Assembly (NCBI GenBank): GCA_027486845.1
Contig: JAIXOL010000030.1
Location: 220,378-284,377 of the forward strand
Length of the DNA: 64,000 nt
Source: Cytophagaceae bacterium
GTDB taxonomy: Bacteria > Bacteroidota > Bacteroidia > Cytophagales > Spirosomataceae
Direction: 5' to 3'
Shown here: positions 25,226 to 34,072 of the stretch, in pieces
How the letters are laid out: each line of letters starts with the position of its first letter
How positions within the stretch are numbered: position 1 is the stretch's first letter
The notes under the pieces: model-generated
What the model saw: the letters and a program-made list of their open reading frames with translations, nothing else
The model's database searches: none
Told to the model about the DNA's origin: nothing
Program-made: the position numbers and the translations under genes

Positions 25226-25247
25226 TCTATCGACAGCTGTCGATAGA
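25226..25247. repeat. Perfect 22-bp palindrome
   Basis: An 11-base arm (TCTATCGACAG) is followed directly by its reverse complement with no loop. It lies in the 228-bp gap between two leftward genes, 59-80 bases behind the stop codon of the small secreted protein. Without a spacer it would be a poor terminator; a binding site for a dimeric protein or a relic of a mobile element is possible. Confidence 0.65.
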
Positions 25248-25305
25248 CAACTAACACCAAAAAACTGTTTCTTGTGGACTTTGGATTGTTGACCGTTGAC
25301 TTATT

Positions 25306-25722
25306 TTACTTGACGTTCATTGAGCGATATTCGGCTGGTGTTGGTGCGTGTGTTTCCAAATTTACTTCCTTCGTGATTGCTTCTTTACCATTTGATATTT
25401 CAAAACGATACTTGCCATCTGATAAGCCAACTAAGTCATATTTCTTTGAAAACTTACTTGCTTTTTTACCTATAACCTCCGAATAAATCACTTCATTACG
25501 ATCGTTTTTCAAGGTAATATCTAATGATTTGCCTTCTTGCTTTTCAATTAAAACATTGACTTTCATTGAGTTTATGATACGATACATACCTACTTCAAAT
25601 GTGCGTTTACTGAAGATTTTGCTTTCATCTTTTTTGCCGATTGGCTCAGATGCTAATACTGTTGAGAATGCAAATACACCCGTTGTAAAAGCGATTGCGA
25701 AAGTTTTAAGAGCCTTTTTCAT
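25306..25722 (-). CDS. Small secreted protein resembling a free-standing T9SS sorting-type domain
   Basis: The protein has 138 residues: signal peptide (1-24), then one beta-rich domain. Its body (LDITLKNDRNEVIYSEVIG, then YDLVGLSDGKYRFEISNG, then a TKEVNL ending) follows the pattern of Por secretion-system tail domains (V-x-L-x-N-x-x-G ... YDLSxLxxGxYxxxIxxG ... TKxIxL). Those normally sit at the end of large secreted proteins; here the domain makes up almost the whole protein. A paralogue lies 130 bp upstream. Function unknown. Confidence 0.65.
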   Translation of the reverse strand: MKKALKTFAIAFTTGVFAFSTVLASEPIGKKDESKIFSKRTFEVGMYRIINSMKVNVLIEKQEGKSLDITLKNDRNEVIYSEVIGKKASKFSKKYDLVGLSDGKYRFEISNGKEAITKEVNLETHAPTPAEYRSMNVK

Positions 25723-25852
25723 AATTTTGTCGAGCGGCGAACCGCATTTTTAAATATTTGTAATTTTTATAGCTTTTCGATTATAAGATGCTGTGATTGT
25801 TAGCTGCGTTGCAGTGTATTGACTAATCGGTCGATAAAACTTATAAGCGGTA

Positions 25853-26281
25853 TTAGTAACTTAAAGTGCCTTTTCCTTGGGCTGTGTCCAGCTTTATAAT
25901 TTCTTTGGTAATAACATATTCACCGTTGGTGATTTCGATGAAATATTTACCAGTTTCGATTGAAGAGAAATCATATCTGAAATTAAATCCAGTAGCTTTT
26001 TTGCTGATTCTTTCTTCACTCAAGACATTACCGTTTTCGTTCATCAATTTTACGGTAGCGGTTTTGCCAGAATCTTTTGTCAATGACAAATTCAATTTCA
26101 ATGAGTTTACTTTTCCCACCTCATACATTCCTATGTTGAGATTCATCATTTTATAGTTAAGAATCGAGTTTGAAGTCGTAGTAGCTTCGTTTTTTTCTAA
26201 TTTTTTATCTTCCGCATTTGCATTGAAGAATACTGTTGTTGCTAATAAAACGATGGCGATTTTTGATTGTAAAGTTTTCAT
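25853..26281 (-). CDS. Paralogue of the adjacent small secreted T9SS-tail-like protein
   Basis: The protein has 142 residues: signal peptide (1-23, ending ANA), a short acidic/Ser-Thr linker, and the same domain as its neighbour: VKLMNENGNVLSEERISKK, YDFSSIETGKYFIEITNG and VITKEIIKL. Common features of both are the start of the domain (GMYxVxxxxSLKLNL or RIINSMKVNVL) and the ISKKA/IGKKA step. The pair is probably the product of tandem duplication. Secreted; role unknown. Confidence 0.65.
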   Translation of the reverse strand: MKTLQSKIAIVLLATTVFFNANAEDKKLEKNEATTTSNSILNYKMMNLNIGMYEVGKVNSLKLNLSLTKDSGKTATVKLMNENGNVLSEERISKKATGFNFRYDFSSIETGKYFIEITNGEYVITKEIIKLDTAQGKGTLSY

Positions 26282-26900
26282 AATTTTGTGTATTTAATGT
26301 TTTGTTTTTTTAATTGTTTTTGTTTTATTGATTCAAAATTAGTATCCTGATTTAAGCTCCGAAAACATAAGTGATGAAGTAAGCATTCTTGGTCATGAAA
26401 TTCTTCTTCTTTGTGATTTGGCTTATTATAAATTCTTTTTTTCTTAAATTCTATCTGCCTTTTTTGATGACTCAAAGGTATGCTTAAACTTAGTACTATG
26501 TAATACAAACTACTCTAATGGTTATTTTAAAAGGACGAGTGGCGATTAGACTTGATGACTTCAAAATGACTTTCTAACAATATTTTATTTTCTTTTAAAC
26601 CCATTTTAATATTATTAATAGATAAAAACAAAATATTATTTTGTTTTTATGCCAAATTTTCTACTGATGATTTATTACTACTCAAAAAGGCAATTCCAAG
26701 AAATCAAAAGCCACACCAAATATTAGTTAAACTATTACTTATCAAACACTTAGATAATCTTAATAAAACTAAGAAGCTTTAGAGTAGTCGAAAAAATGTC
26801 CATTTTCGTACAATTAAATATCATTTTCGTACAATATTTGATTTTGATTCACAAAACTTTATTACATTTGAGTGTAAAATAATCAACCTTTAATACTGAG
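26282..26900. other. Long AT-rich intergenic region
   Basis: This 619-bp gap separates the small secreted paralogue (leftward) from the DUF1080 gene (rightward). I see no convincing gene; an ORF on the minus strand (26278-26508) has a composition rich in Lys, Asn, Gln and no recognisable motif. The right end holds the direct repeat at 26801-26835 and a possible -7 element TACATTTG (26863-26870). Confidence 0.5.
26801..26835 (+). promoter_or_regulatory. Direct repeat upstream of the DUF1080 gene
   Basis: CATTTTCGTACAAT occurs at 26801-26814 and again at 26822-26835, exactly 21 bp (two helical turns) apart. It ends 28 bases before the candidate -7 element TACATTTG. This is the layout of a tandem activator site, for example for an AraC-type regulator. 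Confidence 0.55.
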
Positions 26901-27680
26901 ATGAAAAAAGTTAAAATCATTGCATCGATTGCATTAGCCATGCTCCTTAGTGCAAAATCTTATGGACAATCTTCTTCTACCCCACCCGCGGTTTCACCGA
27001 TGCCGATGAAACCCGAAATGACAGAAATTTGGAACCCAGAAGTTACGGTTGTAACTCCAGGAAAAACAAGTGCCGATGCACCATCAGATGCGATTATATT
27101 ATTTGATGGCAAAGATTTATCACAATGGGTAAGTGCCAAAGATGGTTCAGCTGCCCCATGGGCAGTGATTGATGGACGCATGGAAGTTGTGCCAAAAACT
27201 GGTGATATTAAAACAAAATTAAAATTTGGCGATTGTCAACTACACATCGAGTTTTCGGCTCCAGATGAAGTTGCGGGCCAAAGCCAAGGCCGTGGTAATA
27301 GTGGCGTTTTCTTCCAAGACCGCTACGAATTACAAATTTTGGATTCTTATCAAAACCGAACTTATCGTAATGGACAAGCGGGTAGTATATATAAGGATGT
27401 GGCTCCGCTCGTCAATGCTATGCGTAGCCCACTCGAATGGAATACTTATGATGTAATTTATACTGCACCACGCTTCAAGCCAGATGGTCGATTGGATTAC
27501 CCTGCTCGTATTACGGTTTTGCACAATGGAGTTTTGGTTCAAAACAATACTACGATTTTAGGCCTAACAAACTATATTGGTTTACACATGTATCCTGAAG
27601 CTCACGGTGAAGACGTAATTCACTTACAAGACCACGGCAACAAAACTCAATTCAGAAATATTTGGATTAGAAGACTGTAA
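26901..27680 (+). CDS. DUF1080 / 3-keto-disaccharide hydrolase family protein
   Basis: The protein has 259 residues: signal peptide (1-22), a Pro-rich linker, and the DUF1080 beta-sandwich (about 65-259) with LFDGKDLSQWV, the GRGNSGVFFQDRYELQILDS core and the ending HGNKTQFRNIWIRRL. Members hydrolyse 3-keto-glycosides or bind glycans in the periplasm, often together with an oxidoreductase that forms the keto sugar; no such partner lies next to it here. The tandem repeat upstream suggests induction by a dedicated activator. Confidence 0.8.
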   Translation: MKKVKIIASIALAMLLSAKSYGQSSSTPPAVSPMPMKPEMTEIWNPEVTVVTPGKTSADAPSDAIILFDGKDLSQWVSAKDGSAAPWAVIDGRMEVVPKTGDIKTKLKFGDCQLHIEFSAPDEVAGQSQGRGNSGVFFQDRYELQILDSYQNRTYRNGQAGSIYKDVAPLVNAMRSPLEWNTYDVIYTAPRFKPDGRLDYPARITVLHNGVLVQNNTTILGLTNYIGLHMYPEAHGEDVIHLQDHGNKTQFRNIWIRRL

Positions 27681-27796
27681 ACAGTGAACAGTTTGCAGTA
27701 AACAGTTATCAGTTATATAAAAGATGTTTTTTTCTTCGGGAAGAAGCATCTTTTGTTTTAAAATCAAATAATTTTTCATTATCAATTATCCATTAA

Positions 27797-30493
27797 TTAC
27801 AGCAGTACATTTATAATTCTTTTGGCTTTATAGTCAGCCTTTTCTGTGGGATTGATGATTATTTGGTCGCCAGCTTTGCTGAGAGCTAATACTTCGGAGA
27901 TTTCTATTTGTGTGAGTTTTGAAGCACTTTTCTTTTCATAGACAATCACTCCATTTCTTCTTAAATATACACGAAACGGAATTTTTATGGCCTCCGATGA
28001 AGTTGGTTTTCCTTTCATAAGGGTAAGTGTGCCTTTGCTTTTTATCGAAAAAGTGCTATAATCGAGTGGTTGGCCATTCAGCAAAATCGGATTTGCATAA
28101 ATTGGTGTTTCTCCGCCTTCGGCGTTTCGTTCGAGTTCGGGGTCTTCGTTAGCCTTTACGGCTTCGGCTCTTTGCTCGGGAGTGAACCAAACTCGCCCAA
28201 CTTTGGGCGAGTTTAGTTGTTGAGTTATATTAACATTTTCTCCATTTTTTACTTTTACATCGCTATTCAGAATCACTTTATCGCCTACTTTCAAGCCTTT
28301 GGCTGTCCATTTATCATTGACGAGCGTAGTGGTAATTGCTTTTGCAATGGTTTTTCCATCTTTTTCAGAAACTACATAAACCGAACAAGTGCCTTTATTA
28401 TCACGAATGAGTGCGTCAGTAATCTGAAAGTTTTTATCGACTACTCCTACCCTAACTGGTTTTGGCGATTTAGGCGGTGAAACTTTATTAACACGAGCAG
28501 GAACTTGTGGGGCAGTTAATGGTGAAACTCTTGCTGGCGGTGCTGGTGGCATCGGTGCAAAACTTCTTGAGCGATTGTAATTATAGTCTTTGCCATAACT
28601 ACTAAAATTAATATATTCACCTTTTAAACTTATACTAAAATCTTTCTCTTGAAACTCTTTATGCTTCTCTCCCCAATTTTGATTGATCCAATTCCACACT
28701 TTTCCATAAACTGCTAGTGATTGTGGTTCAAGGTCAATTAAAAGCTTTTCGCCTTTAATACGTACTTTAAAATCTTTTTTATTTTTTATCAAACCTGCAT
28801 TGAAAAGTATATCAGCAAAAGCTATAATTTGCTTTTTAAATCGAACTTCTTCTTCTTGTGACAATTTTTCAAGCACTTTCCCCTTTTCCTCCATAATTTT
28901 GCCGAGGCTATCCATTGGTTTTTCATAGCGTTCCATATGTTTACTCAAACTATCCATTGGCTGATGCAAACTGTTCATTTTTTGCTCAAAAGGACGCATT
29001 TCGGCTTCTATTTTCTGCATTTCTTGCTCATAAATCCTCATTTGCTTTTCTAATTCACGCTCTTTTTTCTGCAAATCAGCTATTTTTTGTTTGACATCGG
29101 CTGGCATTTTTCCATCATCATATTTCATTTCTAATTTCTGTATAGCCAAACTTGCTTCTTGCATTTCTATAGAAAGTTCTTGAATCTTTTTCTGTGGAAG
29201 CTGCTTTTTGCGAGAAATTTGCTCTATTTCTGCACCATATTTTTCCATCTGCCCGCCATATTTTCCTTGCATCTGAAAACCATATTTTTCCATTTCCATA
29301 CTATATTTTTCCATTTCTTTGCCCAAACGCTCCATTTCGGCTTCTACTTCTTCGAGTGAGGTAGAGTCCGTAACAATTAAAGTAGTTTTGGAATTTTGAT
29401 TAGTTATTGTTGTTTCAGAAACACTTTTACCAATAACCGATTTACTAATAACAGATTCTTCTTTTACTACCTCTTTCTGAGCATAAACTACGCCCAAAGC
29501 CACAACCAAAATCATTCCAAGCACCGCAGCCCAATTACCATAACTCATTGGTTTTGAATCGTTTATTCCTATAATACGCTTGATTCTGTCCATGAAAGTT
29601 TGTCGTTTTGCACCGAAAGCCATTGCTAAACGTGGCTGTTGCTGATAACTCGCTACTTGTGTAAGAGCTTTGGCTAATACCAAACTATCGCCACAGATTT
29701 CGACCGCAAAATCATCGCAACAGTTTTCTCGTTCGTCACGCACTTTGCCCGAAATAAACCAAGTTGCTGGGTGAAAGAAAAACAAGATTTCAACGAAATT
29801 TTGAAAGATATTTACCAAATAATCGTAGCGTTTGATGTGTGCCAATTCGTGAGCCAAAATGGCTTCTAATTGATTGATTGTCAGACCAGAAGCAATACCT
29901 ACAGGCAGTAAAACAACAGGTTTTATCCAGCCAATAGTCATTGGTACAGTTGCACGAGCCGATTCCAGTAGTTTGATGGTAGCCGGCATTTGTGTTTTTT
30001 CGAGCAGAGTATTCATTAATGCCTGAATATCGGCACTTATCGGATGTACTTGTTGTACTTTTAGGCTCTGAACATGCGTAAAACCAACGACCAATCGCAA
30101 TAACAAAAGCGTAGTTCCGACCAACCAAATCATGACAAATACATCCAAATTGTTTTGCAGAAAAAACTCAATTTGTTGAAAAAAAGTAAGTCTTTTTGGC
30201 GTGAAAATCAAGTTCGGATTATTGAACAAAAAATCACCAAATGCCTTTTTGCTCTGCAAAGTAGTGGAGGTGCTGATGGGCTGATAAATCGTAAAAAAAG
30301 TAGCGATAGCAGCCACAAACTGCAAAGTTAAAGCTCCGATTCCGAGTCGATAACGAGTGACGGATAGCTTGAACACGTAGTACAAAATACCGAATACCAA
30401 CAAAATGGCAAATCCTTGCCAAATTGAGTGAATGAGTGTCCAGCCAAGAGCCGAACTTGTGTTGTAGTTGATAATGTCAGTTAGCTTTTTCAT
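27797..30493 (-). CDS. M56 (BlaR1-type) membrane metallopeptidase sensor
   Basis: The protein has 898 residues. The N-terminal half has four to five membrane helices and the gluzincin site AHELAHIKRYD (near residue 215) with the downstream acidic ligand in DERENCCDDFA (near 265). After the last helix (near 325) comes a long coiled-coil region (about 380-580) very rich in Met, Glu, Gln and Lys. The C-terminal part (about 640-898) has Pro-rich stretches and beta-type repeats. It lacks the penicillin-binding sensor domain of true BlaR1. The BlaI gene lies 59 bp upstream in the same direction. On sensing a signal it should cleave BlaI and relieve repression; the signal is unknown. Confidence 0.85.
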   Translation of the reverse strand: MKKLTDIINYNTSSALGWTLIHSIWQGFAILLVFGILYYVFKLSVTRYRLGIGALTLQFVAAIATFFTIYQPISTSTTLQSKKAFGDFLFNNPNLIFTPKRLTFFQQIEFFLQNNLDVFVMIWLVGTTLLLLRLVVGFTHVQSLKVQQVHPISADIQALMNTLLEKTQMPATIKLLESARATVPMTIGWIKPVVLLPVGIASGLTINQLEAILAHELAHIKRYDYLVNIFQNFVEILFFFHPATWFISGKVRDERENCCDDFAVEICGDSLVLAKALTQVASYQQQPRLAMAFGAKRQTFMDRIKRIIGINDSKPMSYGNWAAVLGMILVVALGVVYAQKEVVKEESVISKSVIGKSVSETTITNQNSKTTLIVTDSTSLEEVEAEMERLGKEMEKYSMEMEKYGFQMQGKYGGQMEKYGAEIEQISRKKQLPQKKIQELSIEMQEASLAIQKLEMKYDDGKMPADVKQKIADLQKKERELEKQMRIYEQEMQKIEAEMRPFEQKMNSLHQPMDSLSKHMERYEKPMDSLGKIMEEKGKVLEKLSQEEEVRFKKQIIAFADILFNAGLIKNKKDFKVRIKGEKLLIDLEPQSLAVYGKVWNWINQNWGEKHKEFQEKDFSISLKGEYINFSSYGKDYNYNRSRSFAPMPPAPPARVSPLTAPQVPARVNKVSPPKSPKPVRVGVVDKNFQITDALIRDNKGTCSVYVVSEKDGKTIAKAITTTLVNDKWTAKGLKVGDKVILNSDVKVKNGENVNITQQLNSPKVGRVWFTPEQRAEAVKANEDPELERNAEGGETPIYANPILLNGQPLDYSTFSIKSKGTLTLMKGKPTSSEAIKIPFRVYLRRNGVIVYEKKSASKLTQIEISEVLALSKAGDQIIINPTEKADYKAKRIINVLL

Positions 30494-30552
30494 AATTACC
30501 CCAAGGAGTTTACATTATATCTTACGAGGTAATAAGATATAAAATTTCGATT

Positions 30553-30945
30553 TTATAAATTCAAATTCTTTTCTTTTTCGGCAATTAATTTCTTGATTTC
30601 ATCCAATTCATCAAGACTAACTTCCTGATTACCAAGTGCTTGCATGACCAATTTCATGGCTGAGCCTCTGAAAGTAGCATCAACAAATTTTCCGAGTAAA
30701 AGTTGCTGAGTCTGCTCTTCGCCGATTTCGGCTTGATAAAGATGATAACGCCCTTCTTCGGTGCGACTAACGATGTGTTTTTCGTGCATAATCTGCAACA
30801 ATTTCAGCGTAGTTGTATAACCTACCTCCTTCATCTTGGAGAGCTCATTATTTACTTGTCGGACCGTGGCTTTGCCCAATTGCCATAAAATCTGCAAAAT
30901 TTCTAGTTCCGATTCGGTAGGTTTTATTGATGGTATATTTCCCAT
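30553..30945 (-). CDS. BlaI/MecI/CopY-type repressor
   Basis: The protein has 130 residues, the usual size. The winged helix begins with TESELEILQILWQLGKATVRQV (residues about 9-30) and continues with GYTTTLKLLQIMHEKHIVSRTEEGR (about 42-66); the C-terminal helices form the dimer. It binds DNA as a dimer and is cut by the M56 peptidase encoded next. Three TACGAA-N4-TTCGTA palindromes lie directly before its start, two forming mirror images of each other, so it very probably represses its own operon. The same sites lie before the rightward DUF5690 gene. Confidence 0.85.
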   Translation of the reverse strand: MGNIPSIKPTESELEILQILWQLGKATVRQVNNELSKMKEVGYTTTLKLLQIMHEKHIVSRTEEGRYHLYQAEIGEEQTQQLLLGKFVDATFRGSAMKLVMQALGNQEVSLDELDEIKKLIAEKEKNLNL

Positions 30946-30954
30946 AATTTTATT

Positions 30955-31026
30955 TACGAATGATTTCGTAGCAAATATAATACGAAATCATTCGTAGTCC
31001 CAAATTTAATTACGAATAACTTCGTA
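30955..31026. promoter_or_regulatory. Three BlaI-type operators in the divergent promoter region
   Basis: TACGAA-TGAT-TTCGTA (30955-30970), TACGAA-ATCA-TTCGTA (30981-30996) and TACGAA-TAAC-TTCGTA (31011-31026) are 16-bp inverted repeats spaced 26 and 30 bp apart. The first two are reverse complements of each other over all 16 bases. They lie between the BlaI start (30945) and the DUF5690 gene. Confidence 0.75.
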
Positions 31027-31072
31027 CATAGCGTTAATTTTTCTTATTTATAAAAATTATGATTAAAAAAAC

Positions 31073-31080
31073 TATCTTTG
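31073..31080 (+). promoter_or_regulatory. Candidate -7 element of the DUF5690 gene
   Basis: TATCTTTG matches TAnnTTTG. If it is used, transcription starts near 31086, which rules out the ATG at 31059 and favours the ATG at 31104. A -33 TTG is not visible. Confidence 0.4.
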
Positions 31081-31103
31081 AATATATTTCAATTAAGCTC
31101 ATC

Positions 31104-32378
31104 ATGCCCCAAAAACTAACACAAATTATTGGTCGTAGTTCGTTTAGCCTAACTTTGTTTGCCTCTATCACGGCTTTTTTTACATATATGTGTTTTTACC
31201 CATTTAGACGTGCATATACCGCAGCCACGTATGAAGAATTGGCTTTTTTTGGGGTAAGTTTCAAAATTCTAATCATTACAGCCCAAGTGCTGGGTTTTGC
31301 GGTATCAAAAGGCTTAGGCATTAAATATGTTTCTGAAATGTTGCCCGCCAATCGCTCACGTAACTTACTGATAATGATTACGTTATCGTGGATTTGCTAT
31401 TTATTTTTTGCTCTTACTCCTGCCCCATTCAACTTGATGTTTATCTTCTTGGCAAGTTTACCTTTGGGCATGGTTTATGGTACAATTTTGGGATTTTTGG
31501 AAGGAAGAAAAACGACCGATTTATTGGTTGCTGTGCTGACGGCTTCTTTTATTATGGGTTCGGGTTTTGCCAAAAGCATTGGAAAATGGGTGATGACAAG
31601 CTTGGAAGTAAGTCAGTTTTGGATGCCATTTGTAGCTTGTGCTATTATGATTGTACCGTTTGGGGCTTGTGCGTGGTTGATGGGACAAATTCCACCACCA
31701 ACAGAAGCTGACAAAGAAAATAGAACCGAACGAAAACCTATGCAAAAAGCTGACAGAAAGGCATTTATCAAAGAATTTGCTTTGAGTATGTTTATTTTTG
31801 TGGTATCATATGTCCTACTGACAACTTTCAGGGAATTCAGAGACAATTTCACGCCTGAAATTTGGAAGCTACTCGGTTACGGCAATAATTCGGCGATTTT
31901 CACACAAACTGAAACCCCAATTGCCATTACTGTTTTACTGATGATGGCCGCTATGCGTTGGGTACAAAATAATTATAAAGCCTTTGTGATTATTCAGCTT
32001 TTGATGTTGGCAGGTGGTGTTCTGATTGGCGTAAGCACTCTTCTTTATCAGCAGAAAATACTCTCACCCGTGGTATGGCTGACTAGTTTGGGCTTGGGTG
32101 TGTATATGGCTTATTCTATGTGCAATAGTCTGTATTTCGAGCGAATGATTGCCGCTTTCAAAAAATCTGGCACAGTTGGTTTCTTGATTACATTTGCCGA
32201 TTATTATGCTTATTTAGGAAGTATTTTAGTACTTTTTTACAAAAATTTCTTTCAAAAAAGTATCAATTACCTTGATTTCTTTATAATCTTATCTTATTGT
32301 ATATCAGTTATTTATGTAATTTTAGTTGGGCTTTCGATGTGGAATTTGAGTTTGAAACGAGCCAAGTCGTTTGAATAG
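31104..32378 (+). CDS. DUF5690 family MFS-like membrane protein (paralogue 1)
   Basis: From the ATG at 31104 the protein has 424 residues; an in-frame ATG at 31059 would add 15. About 12 hydrophobic segments with a central cytoplasmic loop (near residues 195-225) give an MFS-like layout. Signature parts are FYPFRRAYTAATYE in the first loop, FLEGRKTTDLL (near 135), MGQIPPPTEADKE and FREFRDNFTPE (near 240). The same parts occur in the paralogue at 42985-44250. The first half resembles the phosphate-ester antiporters (GlpT/UhpT), in which a conserved Arg pair binds phosphate. Function unknown; transport of a phosphorylated or phosphonate compound is a guess. Operators before it suggest BlaI control. 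Confidence 0.75.
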   Translation: MPQKLTQIIGRSSFSLTLFASITAFFTYMCFYPFRRAYTAATYEELAFFGVSFKILIITAQVLGFAVSKGLGIKYVSEMLPANRSRNLLIMITLSWICYLFFALTPAPFNLMFIFLASLPLGMVYGTILGFLEGRKTTDLLVAVLTASFIMGSGFAKSIGKWVMTSLEVSQFWMPFVACAIMIVPFGACAWLMGQIPPPTEADKENRTERKPMQKADRKAFIKEFALSMFIFVVSYVLLTTFREFRDNFTPEIWKLLGYGNNSAIFTQTETPIAITVLLMMAAMRWVQNNYKAFVIIQLLMLAGGVLIGVSTLLYQQKILSPVVWLTSLGLGVYMAYSMCNSLYFERMIAAFKKSGTVGFLITFADYYAYLGSILVLFYKNFFQKSINYLDFFIILSYCISVIYVILVGLSMWNLSLKRAKSFE

Positions 32379-32459
32379 TTGATTCAAACTTTTATAAAAA
32401 TCAAATAAACAAGACATTACATACTAAAAACCCCAATTCTATTCTTGATCCGAAAATTA

Positions 32460-34028
32460 TTATTCCGCATTAAAATCCTTAAAAACTTTCTTGATATTGG
32501 CGTCGGTTGCTTTGCTTTTTGGCTCCCAAGCGGCATCCAAATCAAGTACTACTAAGCCTTTTAGGCTCATTGCATTCATAAAGTCATCTACTTTTCTGAT
32601 AAAATCATTATTTCTGCGAGACGATTTTAGAGCAAAATCACGGGCGAAAATATCGCCTTTGCTTTGTAGTTCGTTTTTCTTTTCGATGATATAATTAAGG
32701 CGATCGATAATATCTTTCATTGAGCGACCAATTACCTCGGTTGCTTCAAGTGTGCCAATTGTCAGTACTGTTGTACCGCCAAGCGTCGAAATTAGGCGTT
32801 GAGCATCTGGATTTGTCTTAGGAACAAAAACCGATGATAAACTGGTAGTTGCCCCCAACGACGCATTAAGTACTGAGCGATTCTTTTTGCCTTTCTTTGC
32901 TCCTTTATAGGATTTTTTTAACTCATCTTCTTTTTCTTTCATTTGTTCGAGTAATTCCCAACCTCTGAGCAATGTACCTCGATACAAATTATAAAGTTTC
33001 AAGTCTGTTTCGGCTTCATTGATGGCATTTTTTACTACAAATCTGATGGTTTTCACATCACGTTTCTTAGTTTTATCCAATACAAAAAAGTCGATATTAA
33101 AGCCAAGTGAATCGAATGGGTCTTTTACAAAATCATAATTCGGATGCCACGTAAACTCGTACTGATTTGATGTGTTTTTAATTAAAGAACTTTTACTAAT
33201 CTGCTGATTATCAGTCAAAAAATCAAATTCTTGAATATCATCATCGCCATTGGGGTCAGATAAATAGAATCTGATATTGATTGTCTGATTTTCTTTAATC
33301 TTAAAAACTTGGTCTTTCGGCACAACAACTATTTCGGGAGGTAAGTCAATTTGAGTTGCCTCTATTTTTAGGCGACCCTTCGATTGCGTTTTGGACGGTT
33401 GGTCTTCTACATAAAACTCCAGAAACATTGGATTTGCATCCAACGTTTTTTCTTTTAGTTTCTTAAATTGTGTCAATGACGGCGACCATGAAATTTCCCC
33501 TTGAGAAGTCATTTTCATACCTTCGGGCATACTCTCAAACGATGGAATAACCACAATTGGGTCGTTATCTTCATCATATACAAAATCACGGTCGATTTTA
33601 TAGACATTATTAGTATTATATTGTACATAAAATGGCTTCAAATCTCGAATACTAGGACTTCGATTGACATGCTGAATGCGAAATTCAACCTTTGAAGATA
33701 GCGTTTCGTTGGTAGAATCGCACTTTGCCTCAAAGATTACTTGTTGAAATTTATAAGAATCAAGCCTATCGACCATAGAATAGGGAGGAGTCCATGTAAA
33801 ACGCCCGAGCGAGTCGAATGCCATCCCTTCAAGTTTGCCTTGAGGTATCGTGAAACGAAATTTTTCGCAGTTTTTTCCTTCTAATTTTAGTTCAAAAGAA
33901 ACCTCAGAACCTTCTTTGAGCTGAGTCCATTCTTTTCCTGTTGGGAGTAATATTTTTGGAGTTTCTTGTGCAAATATTTGGAACGAAAATAATACTAATA
34001 TACTAATTGTCAGGATTTTAAATTTCAT
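32460..34028 (-). CDS. Secreted protein with putative Ig/cadherin-like repeats
   Basis: The protein has 522 residues: signal peptide (1-20), then at least three beta-sandwich repeats (about 25-120, 125-225, 230-340) of the putative Ig type, each with the pattern GMxxxSxGxxxWxP (for example EGMAFDSLGRFTWTPPY and EGMKMTSQGEISWSPSL), then a helical C-terminal part (about 350-522) with a Lys-rich stretch. It is probably exported to the periplasm or surface. The helical end is unusual for such adhesin-like proteins. I do not recognise a named family and see no clue from neighbours. Confidence 0.65.
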   Translation of the reverse strand: MKFKILTISILVLFSFQIFAQETPKILLPTGKEWTQLKEGSEVSFELKLEGKNCEKFRFTIPQGKLEGMAFDSLGRFTWTPPYSMVDRLDSYKFQQVIFEAKCDSTNETLSSKVEFRIQHVNRSPSIRDLKPFYVQYNTNNVYKIDRDFVYDEDNDPIVVIPSFESMPEGMKMTSQGEISWSPSLTQFKKLKEKTLDANPMFLEFYVEDQPSKTQSKGRLKIEATQIDLPPEIVVVPKDQVFKIKENQTINIRFYLSDPNGDDDIQEFDFLTDNQQISKSSLIKNTSNQYEFTWHPNYDFVKDPFDSLGFNIDFFVLDKTKKRDVKTIRFVVKNAINEAETDLKLYNLYRGTLLRGWELLEQMKEKEDELKKSYKGAKKGKKNRSVLNASLGATTSLSSVFVPKTNPDAQRLISTLGGTTVLTIGTLEATEVIGRSMKDIIDRLNYIIEKKNELQSKGDIFARDFALKSSRRNNDFIRKVDDFMNAMSLKGLVVLDLDAAWEPKSKATDANIKKVFKDFNAE

Positions 34029-34072
34029 TTTTGTTGTTGATTTTTACAAATTAGCAAATATATTTGCCACAT

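Noticed and set aside
26278..26508. 76-residue ORF on the minus strand
   Set aside because: Composition rich in Lys, Asn and Gln, no signal peptide or motif, and it overlaps the start region of the small secreted gene; judged non-coding.
31059..31103. Upstream ATG as start of the first DUF5690 gene
   Set aside because: It would lie upstream of the candidate -7 element at 31073 and adds residues that do not align with the start of the paralogue.
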